64,000 nucleotides of DNA from Ciona intestinalis (Eukaryota; Chordata; Ascidiacea; Phlebobranchia; Cionidae): positions 615,517 through 679,516 of the forward strand of contig NW_004190506.2 in assembly GCF_000224145.3 (NCBI RefSeq), given 5' to 3'. Shown in pieces: positions 23,213 through 38,200 of this stretch. Position 1 is the first letter of the stretch; each line of letters opens with the position of its first letter. Below the pieces are notes generated by a model, which ran no database searches, had not been told where the DNA came from, and saw only the letters and a list, made by a program, of their open reading frames with translations. The position numbers and the translations under genes were made by a program.

Positions 23213-26200
23213 ATGAAAAAGCCCCAATATATCATCGCTGTGCTTATCTTGCTAGCATCAGTGCCTTCCGAACAAGCAGCAGTTAAATCGAGGGTTACAC
23301 GCAGCAATGGGTAAGTTGGAACAAATTTCATTACAGCACATAAAAGATTTATTAGTATTACACTCGCAGTTGAAAAAATGCCCACCGAGTTTAAGTAATT
23401 GATATATATGCAATATTGGTTTGAAAATCAGCTCGCATAGCGAAGCACTGCTGTTAAAAGAGTGCGGTGGTACGTTCTGCCAAGTATATTAAGAGAAAAC
23501 CCTGTCTCAAGTACCACAACAAAAGCTTATTCCGAGCAAGTGGTCTTTAGCGAGCACTCCCTGTTCGAATAGTTTAATAAAACCCCGCTCACGATATGAA
23601 TATGTGGGAAAACGAAGAAAAGCACATTTCGCACGAACCTGGCGACGGGTGAAAAGCTGGTTAGAGTAATTGGCCATAATTTATCACCGCTATTGACCGA
23701 GTTCTGGCATATACTTTCAATTTTGTTTAATTAGACTTATTCCGTAAGCAAATCTAGCAGAACGACAAAAATAACTTTCAAGTGTATACTTTTAAATGTA
23801 CATTTCCGGTTGCGGTATGCGCAATCTACTTAAACCGAAATTTAGCACGAATCTCGGTTTTATTTCGGTTTTGTGCGTACAATAGCGTGTCGATCATACT
23901 GCTTCGTGTTTGTAGTGCAAACAAGTAGAGTTATGCGGACTACAGAACTGCACTAGCTCGCGGGGACTCGGCGGCTCAACGAGCCCCTTTGTTAAGTTTA
24001 CAGCGCTAAATAATTGCGCGTATATCCGGATATGTCTGTCCCTTCATCATGTCTAATTGCACTTCCATCTTGGCCCGATTTATCTTAAATCAAAACATTG
24101 TTAAGAACTCGAAAACAGCAGAGTTCTCGGTAAAACTTACAGCGGTAAGTCCAAACGTCGTTATACAAAGCTCAAATTTGTGAATTCTATAAACTTACCA
24201 AAATTGGCGCCGTTTTTGCCCTAACCACAGTGACACATACTTACAGAATATTGTTCTGCCCAACAGGACTTGGTAATGTACGTCTTGTGTGTATAATGCT
24301 AGCTTAGCTACACGCATAACTTCCGTAACTGTATCCGGCACCGGATTGTGCGGCAAATACCTGTTTAGGGCAAATACATGTTGCTAAGGCCGCAATCTTG
24401 CCGACGTGACATAATAAATCCTAAGTATGTGGTGTAGGTATCTAATTCACGTGGTTGTGTGGTATTGAATTGACAGTACAAGGCAGCAACCTGTGTCAAA
24501 AAGTTTAATTTAATACGCAACATCGAATTTGAATGACGTATTTATAGGGAGTTCCACCGCTCTGGTCCCATTGTTTGGTTAAGTTACGTAATAAATAAAG
24601 ATCTTTTACACGAACTAAAGTAAGGCGACCGCGTAATAAAGAAATTGCAGAATGCAAAAAATGTCGAAGCTATTTCACACGTGCGCAATTAAGTTTTATA
24701 GAACCCGCTTAACCCCTGCTAAGAATGTATATGCGCGTTTACAGAGCATTCAATAAACGGTCTATTTAAACTTGCACTGGCATAACTATAACTGACAGTA
24801 CAGTATGAGTGAACGCAGCATAACCAAGGTTATCTTATCAGCACACTTGAGCTTTGGTATGTTGACTTTTACCAATCGAGTTAGCGTCACATCTATAAAG
24901 GCAGACGACTGACTGGTTATACAAAAACAAACATAACGCATTGTACGAGTGGCGGGTCGCCGTTTCAAAGGCGTAGCTACCGATTTCCGAAATTAAAGTT
25001 TTGGAACAGATGTCGAAACACGTCGAGACTCGACAATTTTCTGTATTGTTCAGAACACTAGACGGGAAACGTCAAAACGGAAGCTCTGCTCTGTTATTTC
25101 CCTTATCAAACTACCCAATTAATGTCGTATTACTTGGCTGCCTTTGATTTGTACAAATACAAGGTCACACTATGCGTCGGGCTTTGATATAAGAAACTGA
25201 ATAAGCCAATAGTTCATTTCTTGATTGTCATGCCCTAATTGCTGTCTGGTTTGTAAATTGAGACATAACCCAGCGGTGCAGATACCGTATCAGTCGGAAT
25301 GGTCTCTTTAAACCTGGGACCGCCTATGTTACGGACCGCATCAAAGAAAGCTTATTGGAGCAAATCACGTTTGCAATGTAAAAGTTGGTTTTACAGAACT
25401 TGTAAATTGAACGTTTGTTGTTTCTAATATAGAGAGACTGTAATATATAGTAGGATGGGAAAAGATGGGACACCTTTCATTCTATTTTCTCGTTCCATTT
25501 GGTGGTATACAAAGAACGTTTAAAGAATTATAAAACCGTATCCTCACGATTCCCATAGAACGCCGTTAATTGTTTAAAACAAGATCGAGATATTTGGTTA
25601 TTATGTGCCAAAGGTGTCCCGTCTCCCCCACTCTACTATACTTAGTAATAAATATCGCGGTGTGTTGGTGTATTGTGCTTGTTGCAAACTAAGTAAGCCT
25701 AACTGCCAATAACTGTACAAGTAATATATAAGCCAAATTAACCTGTTTAACATTATGTGCAATTTACCGACGAAACTCTGTATGTGAGTGTAATGGTAGA
25801 TAAATTATGCTTTGGCTAATTCTTTTGTGTTTTGCTTTAGATATGCATACGGATCGTATTCCTCTAGCCTCTATTCTTTGCATAGGCCTTCCTACGGTGT
25901 ATATAGCCAACGCAATTCAGCAAGGTACACACACACATATAAACCAACCTAACTGTGTGTGCAAATTACTATGTATGCAATGACGCATGTTTAAAACCGA
26001 CAATTGCATGCGTATGATACATTATTTCACGCAATTCCCACAAACTTCGTCACCGAATACAATAAATGAACGCTTTTAAAACACAGCGTAACTATGTCAC
26101 AGATGCGGATTGCATGGAACATATTTCACGCATGGTATCTTTAATGCATGTTGAATATTTTGCATGCGAGCGCACTTGGATTAATTTGCATGATAATTGT

Positions 26201-29200
26201 AACATTTCTTTTTGACCTTTTTCGTTTGCAAACTGGCAATTTTTCTCAAGACGCAACCTTTCCAACAGGAAACAATTATCGTAGTTAAGCTGGCGCGAGC
26301 TTTCGCACCTCTCTTTGTGCGACAATTTCCACTTGCTGTAGGTTAAGGTCGCCACATTTTGCGGACCCTTGACGACATTTGATACCCGTTATCTGAATAT
26401 CGTAACCATCATCAGATTTCGTTTTCACGCGGATTTCAGACTCAATTTTAGGATTTTACACGTTTTGTGTTCGGTTTTAACGACTTACAGAACACACATT
26501 TCTTTGTAAAAAAATACAAGTTGATATAAAATAAACAATTTTAGATTTGTGTGTAGATAACCCGCGTATAACAAATGTGATTTTTGGAGTAACATTAAAT
26601 TGAATAAAATCTTTTTTTCGCCTATATACAGTCTATATATGGTTACGCAATATGTTAAGTAGAACACGAAATACAGCATAGTTAACGTTTTTAAACCACA
26701 TTCTTGCCTTATGACGTCAAAGTGAGGTAACTTTCACCTTGAACTGTTTACTTTCTAACTTAAAGCTTTCACATACCAAACACCCCACCACCCTTAACGA
26801 CTTTCCTATTTTTCCACGTTGTACTTAAGCATCATACGTGTTATATTAGTCACATGGGACACTTACATTCTATTTTCTCGTCCCATTTGGTAGTAAACTA
26901 AGAACATTCAAAGAAATATAAAAACGTATTCTTACGACTCTTATGGACCGTTAATAATTGTTTAAAACACGATCAGAATGTTTGTATATTATGTGCTATA
27001 CGTGTCCCAGCTTTCCCCCACATCACACATCGCATGCTGGCTCTGCAAATCCTAGATCTCCCAGCGGTTTTATCACATAGGACTTCGCCCATGTGGAGTA
27101 GGCTACAATATTAAGCTAAGCCCGAGTTCTTAATTACGAACTATTGTTTCTTATTTGGGACATTTTACACTGATCGTAATATCTTTCATATTCCTATAAA
27201 TTGTCACCACTAATTTGGAGAAGATGCCCAAATTAATCTTTAATTCTCTTGTTGTCATGCCATCAATTCGAAAATTAGCAGCATGTTTAGCATTTCGTAT
27301 CAGACTTCATAAAAGTCAACAAAAAACGCAACATTCTGTATTGAAACCTTATTATGTTCAGATCAAGCATTCATACTCCTCGGGGTGCAGAGAGAAACGT
27401 ATACAGCGGGAGATTTTGTTCCTACCCCTCAGTAAAACTTGTTCCCCAAAGATTTAAGAATGGGACGCAGACCTACCTCAAACGCGTGGTGTCCCAGTGC
27501 CCGTGGTCATCACTATATTGTAATCCTAAAGTCAGGTAGGCAACTGTGTTGACAAAAATGCTGAAAAGCTCCTGGCGGCTTGATGTGGTTAAAACCTGCA
27601 GCATTAATATTTGTTATGTTCCACATTTTTTTATGTTTTATTCACATTTTTGGGGGGAGGGGGCGCTTTACTGATTTTTTTTAAATTTATTCAAATACCC
27701 TTGTGAGGTAATTAAGGTTCCGATTTTTAAAGACGTCTGTCTATTTCTGGATAAAAACTGTATATATTTCAAATTTGTTAAACTGCATTTTGTAATTTCA
27801 GTTACGTTGTAGCAAGCAGATATACTTACTCTGTCCGTCTGCAAAGTGTAACAACTGACGAGTGGAAATGCTGTCCTGGTTTCTCTGGCGATAACTGTGA
27901 AAACGGTAAGTTAGCAACACATCATGTTACATAGTACCACAAACGCTTTCGTGTATAGAATAAATTTAGACAAGACCGCATATTGGTACCGTAAAACGCC
28001 CCATCATTGACTTGGGGGTCTCCACTTTGGCCCAAAATCATCATTGTTTAAAAAATGATTTTCTTCGTACATAAATTATTGTGTAAAGTTTTTTTTGTGT
28101 ATAATGTGTATATGGGTGGTTGGGGTAATATGACCCATATTTTATTCTCTTTTACCGTCTTATTTGGCAGTTAACAAGCAGCATTTAAGCATTATACAAC
28201 CGTACCCAGCGACTCTAAAAATAATTAACTGTTAAAAAAGTAGGAAATATACAAAATTGTGTCATACACAGGGAAAATGATTAAAATTAGTGTTCACCCC
28301 TATTTAATAGTTCATTTCTCATTGTTCTATACAGCTGTACGCGATCCGTAAATTACGAAATTCTCACAAAACCACTAACATTTTATTCAAGTCAGGTCAA
28401 CAAGTTTTCAAAAATAGCAAAAGCTGACACATGTGTTATAGTTAGATCTGGGCGGAAACAAAGTAGTTATGTTGCGGTATGCCAATAATTCATGTCATTC
28501 AAACCAATACAGCTCGTATGCGTATTTGCAGTGAAAGCAGCTTTCGCTCTGAACCGCTTATACTTCATGCTTCGTTTCGAAACATTTAGCGTGAAATGTA
28601 AATACCAAACAAGAGTATCGGTTTTAGGATCATCGAGAATTTACTTTGTCTTATTTTGGTCCAAAACATAAACCTGTTGGGGATTTGATGTAGGCCTATA
28701 ATCTAATGAATAATAGTGACCGCAGTTCTAGTATAGTTCCCAGCGTTGTCAGACGTCCTTTAAATTGTCATGCTTCGTATGAGCTGTCTGAAATTTCCAC
28801 AATTTTAGCGCAACCATTTTTTATATAGACAGGCTAATTTTGTGGGAATTACTCGTTTTTACCTCTGATTCCTATTTAGCGGAGATAAGTTTGGTTTTGC
28901 TCGTCTAGACGCGGCATTTGTTAAATCAAACGTTGACCTAATCGTTTTTTTACGATTTCGGAAACCACAAGGGAAAGTAGTTGTACTCGGACGTTGATTG
29001 CCGGCGCTAAAAATACAAATGACGGCAAATTCAAAAGTAGAAAGACTCCGGCTGTTTACCTAACGAGATCGAAGCTTGGTCGGTCGAAATTAGCGGCTTT
29101 GAAAGTTTATTTGCTTAGTTATTACGTGCTGGACGTAAGGTCACCTCGATCGTTAAAACTCGCATTTTTTATTTGGTCACAGAGCGTTTTATGCTGTCAG

Positions 29201-32200
29201 TGCTGATAACGGATTGGTTGAGCTTATTTACGTAAATAGGATAATCACCGTAAGTTTAAACACACGGTGACGTAACTTGTTCTTTGCGTTTTCTCCGCCT
29301 TTGTTTGAGTCGTATGTTTAAGGCTTATGGGAATAGAAATTTCATCATTGTCTCTTTATTTTCTAATTTACAATGTTGCAGTACAGCAGGTCATACGCGG
29401 TGTATGCTTATATTTCTGCGCTGAATTAAACAGCGTTGTTTACACCACTGTACACTCATCGGTCACTTCGGAACGAGCAAAAATTACAAAAACATTTGCG
29501 TTTACATTTCGGCACGCAGCGGGAGATTGAAAACCGTTAGAGTTATTGTTTCTGTGGTTTTTGATCCAATTTTCTAAATCGAAATATCCTCAAGGAAATG
29601 GAGGTAGACAAAACCTTTCCTGTCACAGCCAAATACATTGGAATACATTGGTAATATATTTGATTACCTTCAATTTCGGTTTGGATATTGTCTATCTCGC
29701 CGCAGCGGATGTAGACTTTGTGTATCTCGGAAACCGTTGTCCATTTTAAGTACCGTCTTAAGGATACAAAGAGAGTTCTTCCTTTTACAAAGGGTCTGTG
29801 TAATTACTAATATTTTGCGCTAATTGCCACTTGAAAGCGGCATCTGCGGTTTAAAATACGGGGTGCGTTCATGAGTCATCTCTTACTAACAGTGGATGTT
29901 AGGATTACGATATTCGGGTCTTAAATCTGCACTGTATGGAGTTAGACCAACATTGATACGATTTGCTGTTTGTTATCACACAAACACAACGTAATATGTT
30001 TAGCATTCGACCCTTCGACGAAATATAAAGCCCCTTTGTAAGCAGTATGTTACATTCTCCCTGTCTGGCACAACAGACTTTGTTTAGTACGTGATTCATA
30101 TCCTGGTGTGGGCAAGTGTACAGCTACAAGACAGTAGCTGTAAATTTACGGAAACGAAACGAAATTATTCACACTTTGTTTGTATAACTTAAACGTAAAG
30201 ACAATTTTATGTTGAAAGCAGTTTTTATGTAGGAACTGATCTATCTAGGGTGGCTGCATAATGTTTTATATGCCTTAAGTAAACGGGTAGCAGATCAAAT
30301 CGGAAGCTCCACGAACCTGTCGCGCCCGTCTGCATACTCCCACGGTTGAGTGATTTCCAAGTCACGTGGTATCGGCGGAGCAACTGCTTGTCGAAACATA
30401 AAGCGATTTCCGAACCGCACTTTACACTATAGAACCGCGGAATAACGCAAATTCTATTTTGAGTGCCGGGTGGTCTGAGTGGCAGGCGGGTTAAGTAGCA
30501 GCGCATATTATAACCATTACTGAAAGCCTATAAACTGCAAAATGCATTCAGACTTATGCACCATCTCTTTCGCGGTTTAGCGAGTTCTCAAAACGTCCAG
30601 AATTGTCGGTTGGGGCCTGTAGGGCATAATGACATATTGTCTATTTTTACCATAAGCTGTTAAACTCACGGAACATAATTGCGAATTAGTTTTAGAATTG
30701 TGATCTTCTAATGCGATCATAAGGACTTAATAACACTAATTTACCGATCCGGGAAAATCTCGGTTCGTCTTGTTGCTTTTTTCTGCGTCGGTCACGCTTC
30801 GTTTATTTAGCTTGACGTCATTATTCTATGCAGCTGGGCGCCTTTGTCGCTTTTCAATTAGCGTGAATCCGGCGATGTCACGCAGAAGCTTCTAATATGT
30901 CGTCACAAAACGGTTACGCTAGGTTTTTATCAAAGCTGGGGTACCGCAGCGCATCAGATGTTTACGCAGCAGAGAAAAATTACTCAAACCCCCAACCCTT
31001 AAATTTTTAAAGCCCTCGTGAATTTTAAACGACTAAAAACATTGAATTAGTCAGAAAGCGCTTCCCAAGCGACAAATCAAAGGAAGTGTCGTCATTCTTA
31101 ATTACTTCGCGATCGCCAATATTTTAAAATACAGGAAACTGTAAGTCACAAATTGTGGAATATAAGTTTTTATTTTATTTTTCAGCATGCTACAACTGCA
31201 GCAGCTTGAGCAACTTGCAGGAGCAAATCGATCTCCTATCACAACAGGTATGTGGGGCTGCATTTTTTAGTTTGAATTTTCAAAAATGTATAGTAGGGTG
31301 GGGGAAGATGGGACACCTTTAGCACATAATATCCAAATATCCTAATCGTGTTTTAAACAATTAACAACGCTCTATCGGGTTTGTGAGGATATAGTTTCAT
31401 AATTATTTGAATGTTCTTTGTTTACTACCAAAGGGGACTTGCAAATCGAGTTAATGGGTGTTCCATCTTTCCCCACACTAATGTATAGTGTTTCATAGGA
31501 ATAACACTCACAAAATGGTCAACTTAGCCTTTTGTGAATAAAAAGTTTTAAAGTTTTTTTTTTTTCGTTGAAAATAATCTTTAGCCTTCAGCGACTTAGT
31601 TTCAGATAAAAGGCCGCGAAAGAATAGCAGTATGGCAAAGGGCAGATTTATAAAATGACCTTCCGACCCTACGTCATAGCGTGACAAATTTTTTTCCCAT
31701 TTTCTCGTTTGACTTTTTTGAATTCACCGGAATAAAAGGTGACGGGTTTGTAAACTACCTGGGCAGCTATAGATGCGTTATATTGATAAGGGTCTTCAAG
31801 TAAGTGAGGAAATCGTATTCGTGGGGTAAGTAGTTGACACTTAACAATAAACAGAAGCAAACAAATGCTGCGTTTGATATATTCTTCCAAAAAAACTTTG
31901 CGGTCTTAAAAACAATATGGTAAAGTTTTGTGTAAACTATTGCTAAAACCACACCCTAGAAATTGAAAATGTAAACCGTATAAGATGTGCGAATTTCCCG
32001 CACTATACTGTGGCCTAGAGATGCGCTGGAATGTTATGTTAACACACAAACTTGATGGAACAGCCATAAAATATGAGCAGAACAGCTAAACTCCATCAAG
32101 ACACGTCATTTATCTGAGTCTAACATGTCAAGTCGTTTTCACCACATGATATATACACCTCATGTACAAATACAATCCGCACCTGGCGTGTTGATCCTCT

Positions 32201-35200
32201 TGTCATGTGTCACTTGGCCGTGGTAGGAACATTATACAAGCAAATCTGTAGACATTTCGTCCGCAAACACGGATGTAGAATTCCGCGCCAGCTTGTTTTA
32301 GACGCTGTATGTTAAAACCTGCGTAAAGGGAAATATATTATCGTGTTTTTAGTATTTTTCATCGGTAATAGTGTGGAATAAACGCAGAAACAAAGATAGC
32401 GCGTTAATTTAGTATAGTAGGGTGGGGGAAGACGGGACACCTTTAGAACATAATATCCAAATATCCTGATCGTGTTTTTACAATTAACAACGGTTTATGG
32501 GAGTCGTGAGGATACAGTTCTATAATTTTTTGAATGTTCTTTGTTTACTACCCAATGGGACGAGAAAATAGACCGAAAAGGTGTCCAATCTTCCCCCATC
32601 CTACTATATGTTGTTTTATATTAACGTGGGTAACATTCTACGAAAAAAATCACAAATCTGTTTACACGATAGTTAAAACTTCTTTCAAAATTTAGATATC
32701 TGGTAATTCAGAAGCTGGAAATTCCCAAACTTCTGGTGGCGTCGTATCACGTGGTCCAGAAGGACCTGCAGGCCCTCGTGGACCACCCGGGCGTGTTGGA
32801 CCCCCTGGTGCTTCAGGCACTCCTGGTCGCAAAGGTGAACAAGGACTGCCCGGGCGTAATGGAGCAGATGGTCGACAGGGTCGTCGTGGAGCGAAGGGGG
32901 CGTCAGGAGCGGAAGGACCACAAGGAGAAATTGGTTTACCAGGTGAGCATTCAAGAGACCTATTCTAATATCGTACTGTGGGGTAAGATGAGACATCTTT
33001 AGCACATAATATACAAATATCCTAATCGTGTTTTAAACATTTAACAACGTATATAAATTGATTGCATGTAAAAGAAATAATTTTACAGGTGCTCCGGGAC
33101 CGCGCGGGGAAACGGGCGATGCCGGGACGAAGGGAGAAAGAGGTATTTATAATTTAACCATCTTTAAATACTTGAATGAGTGAGTGAATGATATACTTGA
33201 TTGTTTCCCGTCACACCACCAGTGGTCCTTGGTCCTTTGAACATAGCTACGCGACATAAACATCATTGGTATACATTTACACCAACCCTCGATAGGCAGA
33301 GAGTATATCGCTGAATGGGGAACGTCGTTTCAAGGTGTTTTTAGAATTAGATCAAACGATAAAGAAATTGACCCAATTGCGATGCAAATAACTCTTAGCG
33401 GCTATTAATTAACCTTGAGTTTACAAACCACTTCGTACAACTTGTACTCCGCTGCTGTTCAAACAAAACACAAGTGTGGTCCTGCACTTAAGCTTTAAAA
33501 CAACGATGACGACAAATCCAACGGACAAACAACTAATAAAGTCGTTGCCATTATAGATGTTTAAAACTACTTCTGGTTTAAACTACCATAATTGCGTTGT
33601 TCCAGGAAATTACGATTAAACCATAAAACGTATTAAACGGCGTTTGTATTATGCCATATACGAATGACGAGAACAATTTCGATTTTCCGGGTTTAATATT
33701 CCTTTAATGTTGTATTTAATGTTTAAAAATACAGAAAACCAAGGTCCAAAAAAGAACGTTGATTAAAAGTTGACTTGTAGGGGAATATACATTGGGAAAA
33801 CCCCTACTAAGAAGAAAACTTTCTTGCATTTATTGAATGTCATAAGATGGTAACATTAAACTTTAGTGGTTTTAAACATCTTCATTTAAAATCATAGGCA
33901 ACACTGGAGAAAAGGGTGCGGCTGGTGAAACAGGAAACACTGGTCCACAAGGCATACAGGGTCCGGCAGGAATTAGTGGAACACCGGGCATTTCGGGAGC
34001 AGTTGGGCCACAAGGGCCACCAGGCCCACCAGGAGTGTGCACGTGTGGGCCGAACAATATAATAACCCAACCCCCTCCAACTGAACCAAGTAAGTCACAC
34101 TAATAGCTTTTTGCAAGGTTAATTACCTCATAGGGTGTTTCACTCTATAATTTACTCAGTCACACGAATTAAGAAACAGCTTAATTCTCGGTTTTGATAT
34201 AATTCTAAACCACAGAAATGAAACCTAATCAGTATAAGTAGCATGTGCAATACAGTCTACAGGTGTCTTTGTAATCTTTATTTTAGGTACCCTAAAGCCA
34301 TTTTATGTCACCTTATTATTTGAGTCACGTTCTGTTTGCTGACTAATAATCATAAAGTTTTTCTTGGCGTGAAACGATACTAGTTTAGATGTTATCAGGC
34401 ACTGTGGTGGGAGAATGCGGTTTTTGATCTGCCAAAATAAACACTGTTTGAAATCTATGTTGTCTTTGCTTTGATCACAATTTCTTGACAAAAACACTGT
34501 TTGCATTATGTGTCATATTAATTGCACACCCGGAGTTTTCTTAGTATTATTATGCGAAAGCACAGAATTGTATGTGTGAACAGGTTTACGGGAATATAAT
34601 ATGTTTACACAATTATTTAAATGCACCAAAAGCACTTCTTTTTTATATTCGTTGCGCAGTAATGTCTGTGTGGGTCCCATGTGTTCTGTGTTAAGTAAAG
34701 TACTTTTTAGTCTCTGCAGCTTACCCAAGAAAAGTGGAGGGGGTTCAGATAATAGGTTTGTGTGTTTGTTGTGAAATGAGAATAGTGGTTGCCTGTACTG
34801 CAGTTATATCGGCTGTTTGATGTCCATCTCCACACAGCTGCCAATTTCACATTTTCTGTTCAATCACATTCGCTCTTGCTTTTGCTTGGCAAGCTTTCAT
34901 ATTGTTAAACATCTGTTCTTTAATTTAATGTAAAATTTGGTTAGAATTTTTGTTATTTCAGTTGATTTGATTAGCTTTTATTATTGTGTTGTCATAATGC
35001 ATGATTATCTTTGCTTTCTGTATGAATCTGCTTGGCTCTTCTTAATTAATTGAATGCAGAAGAGTTGACGGCAAATCTTCAATCTGGAAAATCAACTGCA
35101 AGCTGGACTGGCCCTTTGTTGGTTGATTTTTGTGCAAGTCAACTTTGGAGGAGACGAGTTACTGAATTGAGCTGTGATTTTGATAAAGAGAACACGCTTT

Positions 35201-38200
35201 CACTTCCTGGAAGAAGATTCAGGAGGGGAGAAGGGTTGGAGGGAGGAAATGGTCCTGGGAGAAAAGGTGGCACGTTTTGTTTGTTTGAATCCTCTCCTCG
35301 GCCTCCGGGGGGAGAATGGACGCTTGAAAATGCGATGGACTTCTTACGAGAAGATTACTGGAGTACAACATCTCCAGAAGACTCTGCTGATATACCTCAG
35401 GAAAATGAGGGACCTATTCTACCTCAAGCACCAGTCAATGGTGAAAGTTTACCAGACGATTTTTTTCTCATATACCGAAGACCTACCTCTCACAACCCAA
35501 GAAATCATCAGGCAAATATAGCTCAGCTTGCAAGTCCATTTTTCTCAAACGATCTTCATGGGATTTGTATGACTTTCCGGTATCTTGTGCGTGGACACAG
35601 TCTATCAGATGCTGGACTGTTGGTCTACCTTCTGCCCTGCAATTCTGCTTATAAATTCCCAGTTCTTAACCTCACTGCAACACCAAACAACCTCACCAAT
35701 GTATGGCTTCGAGCTGTCGTCCCACTACCAGATTATAAGAGGCCATACCGGGTGATCCTGGAGGCAAGACCGGGCTCTGGTGGTCTGGAGTTACTTGCTG
35801 TGGATGACGTGATATTTTCCGAGTGCGGTGAGTTAGCGCTGCATCTTGGAGTAGGGTAGCTGGTAGTAACACCACATGTGGGCTCTTTGGTATTAATCAA
35901 AAAATCATAGTAAAAAAATTTTAAAAAAAGGAAAAAAAACATGATTCTATAAAACAGAATTAAACTTTACAATCCCGACAAAAAGCTTAAAATCAAACTG
36001 GTCAAAATATGTAAATGTTTTTAACAAAGTGCCCACTGTAATTGGTGTTAATTCCAGGTAGCGGTCATGTTGGTGCAAGTAGCTATATCATCCACGTTTC
36101 GTAATCTTGTCATTAGCGTGAATAACCCAATTAATCAACGATTTTGTTTGTTTTGTTGCTCATTTAATCGTTGTGCCGGTGCAGTAATTTGTATGCGCCA
36201 AAGTAATATGGTTTCTGTTTGCTGTGTTTGTTTTAATTCATGTTACCCGTGTGCTTTTGCTTTGCTGTGTTTTGCTGTTGCCTCTCTGAGATGTAAATTA
36301 GAAAAAAATTAGCAGAAAATGTAAAGTTCTGTTTTTTCATGTCATTTTTATCAAAAATATTAACTATCGGTGATTTTTTCTCATTTTCAGTTTCCACATG
36401 TCACCTCTCCTCTGCATTGCTTTCCTAAAGGTGTTAATAATTTGTCAACTGCATGTTTTGTGTGCTATTTAAACTGTGGTGATCATTCGCATGCCGTTAT
36501 AATTTATATTTTTTATGTAAAGTCATGCTCCTAATTTGTCAAGCATGAACAAGCTTTTGGTAGATTTAGAAATACCAGCACACTGAAAAACTCTATTGAT
36601 TTTGATGATTTTAGTAGATGTTTTAGTTAGAAATCTGTTTGAAACCTTTGATCGAAACAAATCATTTAGCTGTAGATACGTTTTGTTAACCCTGCTCTGT
36701 TTTTGAATAAATCTAGTATTTAAATTGTTCCATTTATTTGGCAGGTTCAAACTCTTGTATGTACCAAGGGCAGCAAAGATCCAACAACGAGCTATGGAAG
36801 TCTGAAGATTGTCAAGAATGTTTATGCCAAGATGGAGTTGTCACTTGCTTTGAAATTCTTTGCCCAACAATCGCATGTCGTTTTACGTACAAACCAGTCG
36901 GGTATTGTTGTAAAGTTTGTTGCCCAAACCAAGAAGTTGATTTTGTTACCGGTAAGCAAAACTAAATGATTGGCAAAATTGGCAAAAAAGTTAAAAATCA
37001 ATCACATATAAAGTTACATATATTTAGTAACTTCAGGCGCATAGTGCATAAAGCCATCACTGTCTTGCCGTATCTAATAATAGGGTTTTTCAATTGAAAT
37101 GTTTTAAATATTCTGTGAATACAACAGTTTGATGGCCATGCCTTTGAAAAAGAAGATTTTATTCCAAGGTGAAAAGTAAATGCAATTCATTTTTGAACAC
37201 AGAAGGCAGTGGTTGACAGAAAGCAATATGATCTGCTTTAATTTTTCATCTTGCAAAATAAAATCCTTGTATATTGAAAGAGAAGAATTTATTACAAGCC
37301 CAAAAGTAAATTTAGTTCATTTTTGATTACAGAAAGCAGTGGAGATATTTACACCGATGGTTCTGATGATAATACAGAATACAACACAAGTGAAATAGAT
37401 GAAAATGAGCTTTATTCAACTTACCCAACATATGAGACAGATACTCCAGCACCAACCACCGAGATGAGAATGGATATTCTTGGATGTCCCATCGCTCCAC
37501 AACCAAGGACAAGCACAAGTAAGTTTTAAAACTAATAATCTTATATTAAATTATGTTGTTTTATTTTGCCGGTACTTTTAAGAATTTGTAATTAACAGAT
37601 TTAGTATACTGATCATTTTCTTTTAAAACAGGTTGTTTTATTTTTACCGCTACTTGTTTTATTTCTACTGGTGCAAATGTAATTTTTTCAGTTCCATAGC
37701 TGCATAGCACATTAAAATTTACATTTCACATTAAAAAAAATTGATAAACAAAAACAACGTTTATTTCCAAAATGACACCTAAAAGAGAAAAGTAAAGAAG
37801 AATGGATGTATAGCAATGTCTTTATCAGCATGGGGGGTCCATTGTTGGTGACAATGATATTAATATCCAGGGGTCTTTGTAATCCTTGGTTTGTTTATTC
37901 ATTCAACCACATAGGATTATATAGAATGTCAAACTTTTATGACTGTGTTTAAGGTGATAATAAATTGACGCAGCATGTGTTTATTTGCTCACCACAATGT
38001 TTATCAGGACCCTCAAATTCAAATAATATATTCTGAGTGACTGACAGCAGAATACGTGGATAGTTAAGGCTTGCTTTACAAAGAATGTCATATATTTCTA
38101 CAATACACAAAGAATTTTCAATAAGGGAAGTCTTAAAAAACTTCACAGCCATAAGCGAATGGTAATAAACTCTTTTGCACACAATCCTTTTCTCAAAGGG

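Noticed and set aside
27215..27457. Plus-strand 80-codon frame overlapping the EMI exon
   Set aside because: Wrong frame. The EMI cysteines and CPW motif are in the other frame, which also fits the splice phases.
33170..33310. Possible very old SINE fragment in a collagen-gene intron
   Set aside because: Only the GAATGAGTGAGTGAATG start and a few words resemble the family; too weak to call.
36058..36110. Possible extra exon between MAM and VWC after a TTCCAG
   Set aside because: In the required phase it reaches TAA after about 16 codons with no donor before it.
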